From assembly GCA_029448655.1 (NCBI GenBank), contig JACCLO010000007.1:1116001-1180000 (forward strand): 64,000 nucleotides of DNA. Reading direction: 5' to 3'. The notes under the pieces were generated by a model, which worked only from the letters and a program-made list of their open reading frames with translations, was not told where the DNA came from and searched no databases. The position numbers and the translations under genes are program-made. Positions within the stretch are counted from its first letter, which is position 1. The number at the start of each line of letters is the position of its first letter. Origin of the DNA: Wolfiporia cocos (lineage: Eukaryota > Basidiomycota > Agaricomycetes > Polyporales > Phaeolaceae). This document shows, piece by piece, positions 57,723 to 64,000 of the stretch.

Positions 57723-59589
57723 CTACTTCTTTCCCCTGCCTCTTCCTCTTCCTCTTCCCCTCCCCTTTCCCTTCGGCTTCGCGGTACCTTGTACCTGTCC
57801 TGCAGTGGCGGAGCCTGAACCCGAGCCCGCACCCGCACCCGACGCCCGAGTGAGCACACCGTCCAGCAGCCCTTCCTCATGCAGGCACTTTATGAACTGC
57901 GTGACGAACGGCTCGTAGTCAAACGTCCGCCTCAGGTGGTCGGTCTGTTCCCCACATTTCGCAAAAAAGCATCATCAGCACCACGCCACCAGCCGTCCAA
58001 GCAAGAACAAAAACGACTCACGTGCGCCTCCCGCGACCTGGCGATCTCGTCCTCCACCGCGCCGCGCGCGACCATCGCGCTGCGCACGCAGCCGTCCCAC
58101 GCGGCGGGCAGCGCGCGGGCGGGCATATCGAGGACCGCGATCTCCCGCTCGAGCTTGCGCGCGCCCCACCCCTGCCCGCGGTTGAACACCCGCCCGGGGC
58201 CCGGCGGGCGGAGGGAGGTCGCGAACACCTCCGTGGCGCTCGCGAAAAGTGCTGGGTCGACCTGTCGGCGCGGCCAGGCATGAGCATCACGCCCTCATAC
58301 ATAAGCAATTGTGTATGGACTGAAGGGGCCGAGGGAGCGGAGGCACGCACCTTGCCCGCCCAGCCCTCCGGCTCGGGGAACTCCTCGCCCAGCCTCCGCT
58401 CGAGCGCCGCCCGCTCGCGCTTCAGCAGCTCGAGCTCGTCGCTCGCAGCGCAGTACCGGTCGTCGACGAGCGCGAGGAGGTTGTACTGGATGTGGCCCTC
58501 CGCCGCGTCGGCTTCGTCCACCCCGGCCTCACTCGCAGCGCCCCCTCCGCTCTGGTTCCCACTAGTGCCAGTATTCGTGCCTCTATTCCCCATTTGCATG
58601 CGCATCCTCAGCGCGGGCCTCACAACGTCCATCCAGCTCTCCCCGGATGCGAGCGCGCCGACCTCGAGCGCGCAAGCGCGCATGCCGTCGAGCTCCCAGA
58701 CCCGCCCATGTGCCGGCACATACCCGATGTAATGATATGTTTCTTGCTGGGCATTGGCGTTGGAGGAGGGCTTGCGTTTAGATGGTGAAGTTTTGCGCTT
58801 CTTGGCGGGCGCGGCGGGCGCGGGCTTCTCGTTCGATTTGGAATCCGCGACTTCGGTGTAAGTCTCGACGGCAGTCGAGGCAACTGCGTGAATTGCGCCG
58901 CGCACGTCCGCGGGTCTGGTTGCAGTATGTTGGGCTTAGAATGTGGACGGGGCCCAACATAGACGCAGAGACGTACCGCGCGAGTGAGTTGTGCGCTCTG
59001 CGGATCAGGTGCGAGCTCGATATCGCCAGTCCTCTCATCTGAGCGAAACGTTATCCAACGCATTCTCGCTCTGCGCTGAAGAGCTCTGATGGTCGATCGA
59101 AAGTGAGAGCAACGCGACTCACCATCGGTGACATGACTGCCGTATCCCTCGCCAGCTCGCCCAGCTCTTCGCCCACGTCCACACCGGAGCAGTTCATGAG
59201 GACGTTCAGGATAGCGAGTGATGCGCACGCATCGTCGCTAAGTTGGTTGGCGAACCACACTTGCTCCGCATCAGGATCGTCTACGTCCTCGCTCTCGTCG
59301 TTGCTGTTATCGGTGCACAAAAAGCAGAAGATGAGCCCATGGATTTGAAGATGATCAACCGCCCAGGGATCGATATCGAAAAGCTCGATGAGCTCCAAGC
59401 CTTGTACTCCTAGTTTTTGGATGAGCGTTGTGAAAACGCCTACCGTTACGACGTCGATAAATCTGTCAGTCAGCGGCCAGCTCAAGTGAGGAAAGAGAAT
59501 ACACTACCTGGGTCTGACTCTATCACAGCAAACGGGCCGCCTACCAAGTCGCGATCGTAGGGTTCTGCAGCGGTGTGTTCAGAAGACAT
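57723..59589 (-). CDS. UCH-family ubiquitin C-terminal hydrolase (UCHL5/BAP1-like)
   Basis: Starts MSSEHTAAEPYDRDLVGGPFAVIESDP at 59589, then splices to the UCH core: GVQGLELIELFDID, LIFCFLCTD, FANQLSDDACASLAILNVLMN. The oxyanion Gln lies six residues before the nucleophile Cys in DAC. The later block YHYIGYVPAHGRVWELDG supplies the catalytic His and, 15 residues on, the Asp. A Gly/Asn-rich and Ser/Glu insertion separates parts of the core. The C-terminal helix region (EPFVTQFIKCLHEEGLLDGVLT) resembles the UCH37 ULD. The protein ends in a Gly/Ser stretch and KGKGRGRGRGRGRGKK before TAG at 57723. It hydrolyses ubiquitin conjugates, probably at the proteasome or on chromatin. Confidence 0.87.
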
Positions 59590-60416
59590 TATCTAACACA
59601 CAGGATGCCCACCTTCCATATCCATACATTTGATCCGCCTCCCTTTTTCGTCTACAGCCCTGCTGACCCTCTACTGTACGTGTCATGATTCTCATCTCTG
59701 CTATGTTTTAAGCTTGTCATCTCAACAATCACAATACATGGCGAACAATATAGCGCAGGTTCGATTCCTACGATTCAGATGCGGAATCGGTGCCACTGTT
59801 CAGACACGTGATCAATCCCTGTTTCTGCATTGCAGGTGTGCACCGAAGGCAATAGTTAACCAAACAAGCGACAGGGGTTGTACTCGTAGTTCAGGTTTGA
59901 ATTCAGACAAATAGTTCTCGTATAACATTGTCACGATAAAGCTCCGAGTCGACGCTCTCGTCGTCCCGCGCTTAAGTCAAAGCGCGCGTCAACGTGACGC
60001 ATTGTGTGACGGATCGCGTCGGTCACACCGCGTTTGATAGCCGGAGTTTCCTGATCGTGTGTATGTAATCATGGAAAGATACAAAACCGCCTCTCTAGGA
60101 TCTTGTCGTCGCAAAAATTCTTTCTGAAGGTTGGTGCGCAGTTGAATATGCAGATTACCCGCCATCTGTCTCGGTGCCGCGCCAACGAGGCTCTCATGCA
60201 TGTGGAACGAAGACTCACAATCTAGCACTACGCCACAGTGCAGGCGAGCAAAACGAAACGACTCCGGTCGATCTTTAAATATATACGAGTTATCGTGCCA
60301 ATCAGTATCCAGCCTATCAGCAGCTGCGCGTACGTTCGGGCGACTACGGTACTCTACTGCCTACGCGAGCCAATCCTACATGTACAGTTATGCATACACC
60401 TTGTTTTCCTTCACTT
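59590..60416. other. Intergenic region
   Basis: About 830 bp between the UCH start and the 3' end of the minus-strand GH5 gene. No gene or tRNA was found. Confidence 0.5.
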
Positions 60417-62116
60417 TCACTCGGCTACTAAACTCGCATTGTCCGTCAATATCTTGTTCAGCCCATCCCTGTGCAAGCAATTTTCGAAGCTGAAGCTCCT
60501 CGCAATCACATCCAGCTCCTCCACGCTCTTTCCCCTGAAGTGTTCCGCCCACGGCTTTACGAAGAACTCCGACACCAGGATGTTCCGCGCTAAACGGCCT
60601 ACACGAGATTCCAGCTTCCAGACGGGGAAGGGGTAGAGATTCTGATACTCCGACGGGATCTCCTTTGTGATGAGGTCGACGAGCGGCTGGTAGATGTGTC
60701 TGACCTGGGAGTCGTCGGCACCCCAAGCATCGATTGCGAGGCGCTGCTTCTGCGCGAGGAAGTCCCTGAAGAGTGTCATGTAAGGCGTCTCGCGGTTCAC
60801 GTAGACCATTCCCTGGTAGCCGATATCTTTATACGTCCAGATGGACCAGCTTAGGCGGTCCTAGATAGAATTTCAAGCGTCAGTCAATATCCCCAGTACA
60901 CAAACCGACGATGACGGACCTTGTTGTAGATGTCGAGTTGGTCTCTCAAGACCCTGTACCTTTCCTCGTTGATCGCCTCCGTCCGTTGGCCGTCATACTC
61001 CCTGCGCGCATACACCGGCCCCCACTCCCCGTTCCACACGCACAAGCCTCGCGCGTCCATCCACTCCCGCTTCCTCTCGTAGCTCCGCCGCATCCGCCGC
61101 CGCTGGTCCTCGCTGCTGACGTACGGCTCCGGCGCTGCGGGGAACCCATACACGCTGTAGTCGTGTATCGAGTACGCGCAGTTCTCCCACCTCTTATGCG
61201 CGTCCCCAAAGTGCGAAAAGTCCGACGCGAACGTGTTCCCGTCGAGGAAGAGCGCGTGGTGCGGGTCAACCTTCCGGATCGTGCTGTACACCCGGTCATA
61301 GAAGTCGATGACCCGCGTGTGATACGGGTCCGTCGGCTCGTTGAGCGGGTTGTAGCCCGCGATCCACGTGTTGCCCACGTAGTGCTTCGCCAGCTCCTCC
61401 CAGAGCCACACGGTACGGTCCTGGAAGTCCTTGTGGTTCCAAAAGTTCGCGATGTGCGTGCCCGCGTCGGCGTGCCAGTCCGTGTTCTGCCCGCCCGGCG
61501 CGGTGTGCAGGTCCAGGATCGTGTAGATGCCGTGATTGGCGCACAGGGTGATCACCCGGTCAAGATGCTTGAAGCCCTCGGGCTTGAGCACTCGCGGGTT
61601 CATGTCATCTGCGGCGCGTGAGCTGTGCGGGCAGGATGCCGATGCGGGACCTACCCTCGAAGTGGCGGTAGTTGAACGGGATGCGGATACAGTTCAACCC
61701 TAGACTCTTGAAGAATGCGGCATCGGCGTCTTGGAAAAAGTATTCCAAGAACTAATGGAAGCAGGTAAGGCCACATTACATGCTACCGCAGGCAGACCGC
61801 GTACTTTGTCGAAGAAGAATTCCGACTTGTCCTTGCCAACTACCTCAGCGAGGGCGGAGCGGATCTGAAACTCGCACCCGGGGTATCCTTCGTCGCATAT
61901 TCAGCGTTGTATAAGTAACACAGGACGTCTGTGCCATGACATACCGGAGATGAAGTTCTCCATGCTGTACAAGCCCACGCAAGTTAGAACAACAGAGCAT
62001 TACAATTCAAAGGACAAGACGTGCTTCAACCATCCTCCCAGCCCTGCGCCACGGAGGATGACCTCCTTGTTGTTCTGGTCGACGATCTTCGTGCCCGACA
62101 CCTTCAAGTACGCCAT
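60417..62116 (-). CDS. GH5 glycoside hydrolase, copy 1
   Basis: A multi-exon gene starting MAYLKVSGTKIVDQNNKEV followed by ILRGAGLGGWL, the N-terminal strand of a GH5 (cellulase-fold) TIM barrel. Main blocks: MNPRVLKPEGFKHLDRVI, YTILDLHTAPGGQN, GYNPLNEPTDPYH (NEP supplies the acid/base Glu), LFLDGNTFASDFSHF, YSIHDYSVYGFP, and LCVWNGEWGPVYA (nucleophile Glu). A C-terminal region (MVYVNRETPYMTLFRDFLAQKQR...) ends at 60417. No signal peptide is apparent, so it may act inside the cell. GH5 retaining enzymes cleave beta-linked glycans or glycosides; the subfamily and substrate were not resolved. Divergently arranged with copy 2. Confidence 0.9.
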
Positions 62117-62725
62117 GGTGAGTTTGGGAGTCACGACCAGTGTCCTACCATCCTCTTAAATAGCCTAAGGTCTCGGCTAGAAGTGATCATGGGCTCTCGA
62201 GCGATTGACGAGGAGCATAGGTTGACGGGCCGTATCGGTGCGTAGACCGAAGATTCCCCGATAGTGATCGAGAAGTGCTAAGGAGGGATGCGCGCTTGGC
62301 TGAGTTTCCCCGCGTTGAGGGTCATGTAGGTACGGCGGCGTACTAAACAGGAACTGGAAGAGAGTTAGTGGCGTTCGGATCAACGAATATTTACTAGATA
62401 GGAGAAATTCAACGCGCAGAGGCACAAGGAGGTACAAGATCTGTGAGATTCGGCATCGGCGACCGTGTTGTCTGTGTTACACGCTGAGGTTAGTCGGGCT
62501 GGAGTCGTCTACAGCTTATACCATGCGCACTTCTGCGGCACCTTGTGCAACTCACAACGCCCCACATTTCTCCGCACCCGCTCACGGTGCTGGTTCCCCA
62601 ATCATGTGGCTGCTCAGCTGCTAGGCAACAGAACGCTGAACTGACAAATCAACAGGTCAAGAGGATGGTTCTCTTGGATTCAAAATGGGCCTTCCTGAAT
62701 TTACTCCTTCTCGTATCACTTTACC
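62117..62725. promoter_or_regulatory. Shared divergent promoter of the GH5 pair
   Basis: About 610 bp between two head-to-head ATGs at 62116 (minus) and 62726 (plus). No strong TATA box seen in either direction. Shared control of the pair is inferred from the layout only. Confidence 0.5.
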
Positions 62726-64000
62726 ATGACGAGCGTCCTCAAAGTTAGTGGGAGGAAGATTGTGGACGGAAGTGGCGAGGAGGTCATCCTCAGAGGGGCG
62801 GGGTTGGGCGGGTGGATGACGTGAGTAGATGTCTCTGGTGTGATATTATATATTATAAGGTTCACTATGCACTACAGGATGGAAAACTTCATTGCAGGTC
62901 TGTTGAAGGTGACGAGTCTTGCGAGTGCTCACCAGCTACATCAACGCAGGCTATCCCGGTTGCGAGTTTCATATCCGCGAGGCACTGGCAGAGGTCCTGG
63001 GTAAGGAGAAGTCAGAGTACTTCTTTGACAGAGTACGTATCAAATTCAACACATTCGTGTCAGCTGGTTGACGAATTGCTGCTAGTTCCTCGAACATTTT
63101 TTCGCCGAGCCCGACGCAGCGTTCTTCAAGTCCCTCGGACTGAATTGCATCCGCATCGCTATCAGCTACCGGTACTTCGAGGATGACATGAGACCTCGCG
63201 TGCTGAAGCCAGAGGGGTTCAAGCATCTCGACCGCGCTGTCGCGGCTTGCGCGAAACACGGCATTTATACAATACTTGACATGCATACTGCGCCCGGCGG
63301 GCAGAATGGCGGGTGGCACTCCGACCACGGCGACCACCTCTCGTCTTTCTGGACGCACAAGGACTTCCAGGACAGGCTGGTGTGGCTGTGGACAGAAGTC
63401 GCGCGTCACTACAAAGATGAGAAGGTAATCGTGCGTCTTTACATACCAGGCAACATGCTGATCCGCTCGCGTTAGTGGATTGCAGGCTACAATGTTATGA
63501 ACGAACCCGCAGATCCACAGCACAGCGGACTGGTCACATTCTACGACCGTGTCTATGCTGGTATTCAGTCTGTCGATCCAAACCACATGCTCTTCTTCGA
63601 CGGGAACACTTTCGCGTCAGACTTTTCTGGCTTCCCCGACGACGCGGCTACGCGCTGGCCCAACGCGGCGTACGCGATCCACGACTACTCACTATTCGGG
63701 TTCCCGAGGTCCCCAGAGCCATACGAACGCACAGATGAGCAGCGCAGGCGGATGCGCCGGAGCTACGAGAAGAAGCGCGAGTGGCTCGACGAGCGCGGGC
63801 TCTGCGTGTGGAATGGCGAGTGGGGTCCCGTGTATGCGCGCGAGGAGTACGACGGGGAGGTGACGAGCGCCGTCAACGAGCGGCGCTACAACGTGCTCAA
63901 CGACCAGTTGGAGATGTATCGCAAGGTTAGTGTTCTCCGCGTACTCAGTTACTGACCTCTCATGTCGGACCACTTTAGGATCGCCTGTCCTGGTCAATTT
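62726..64000 (+). CDS. GH5 glycoside hydrolase, copy 2 (3' end outside window)
   Basis: Starts MTSVLKVSGRKIVDGSGEEV followed by ILRGAGLGGWM, with introns of about 50-70 nt; this is a paralog of 60417-62116. Matching blocks: FFKSLGLNCIRIAISYRYFE, RPRVLKPEGFKHLDRAV, YTILDMHTAPGGQN, GYNVMNEPADPQH (acid/base Glu), LFFDGNTFASDFSGF, YAIHDYSLFGFP, LCVWNGEWGPVYA (nucleophile Glu) and VLNDQLEMYRK, then an intron. The start of the following exon (DRLSWS) is visible before the sequence ends. Both catalytic residues are present. As in copy 1, no signal peptide is evident. Confidence 0.88.

Noticed and set aside
59740..59790. GGTTCGATTCC, a tRNA B-box-like string
   Set aside because: No A box at proper spacing, no acceptor stem and only four of five T-stem pairs; not a tRNA.

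Overview
The window is nuclear DNA of a filamentous basidiomycete, most likely an Agaricomycete and perhaps a polypore. The evidence is intron-rich genes with introns of about 50-60 nt, a cerato-platanin, a PEX1, a MID1-type calcium channel subunit, a paralogous GH5 pair, a member of a P-loop family I associate with Agaricomycetes, and Ty3/gypsy and other LTR-element debris. No bacterial, organellar, rRNA or tRNA gene was recognised. The species cannot be named from sequence alone.

Positions 1-17460 form a transposon island. Its outer parts (1-5746 and 15751-17460) are old, strongly CpG-depleted repeat debris: the first CpG of the window is at 459-460. Nested inside is one nearly intact, young Ty3/gypsy chromovirus on the minus strand (5752-15745, 9994 bp). 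It has 698-bp LTRs that differ at only two bases and a perfect 5-bp target duplication. It carries an extra ORF ahead of gag, then gag with a zinc knuckle, then pol (protease, RT, RNase H, integrase, chromodomain), ending in an apparently complete dUTPase domain. A one-base frameshift breaks RT.

Positions 17460-25590 hold two tandem minus-strand paralogs with an unusual architecture: several CCHC zinc knuckles, a polar linker, TPR repeats and a C-terminal J domain. Positions 25590-38580 hold a bifunctional lysine-ketoglutarate reductase/saccharopine dehydrogenase (minus), MID1 (plus, divergent from it), a 209-residue small secreted protein (plus) and PEX1 (minus).

Positions 39900-48200 hold a decayed P-loop-family gene with 8- to 17-base homopolymers, an FAD-dependent monooxygenase, an MFS transporter and a cerato-platanin. 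Positions 49600-64000 hold a MAM3/CNNM-type DUF21-CBS membrane protein with an 879-nt intron, a gene-poor 3 kb stretch, a second 209-residue secreted paralog, a UCH-type deubiquitinase, and a head-to-head pair of GH5 glycoside hydrolases, the second cut by the window end.

Most host genes are unrelated housekeeping or secretory functions. The visible groupings are the tandem CCHC-TPR-J pair, the divergent GH5 pair, the dispersed secreted-protein pair and the retroelement.
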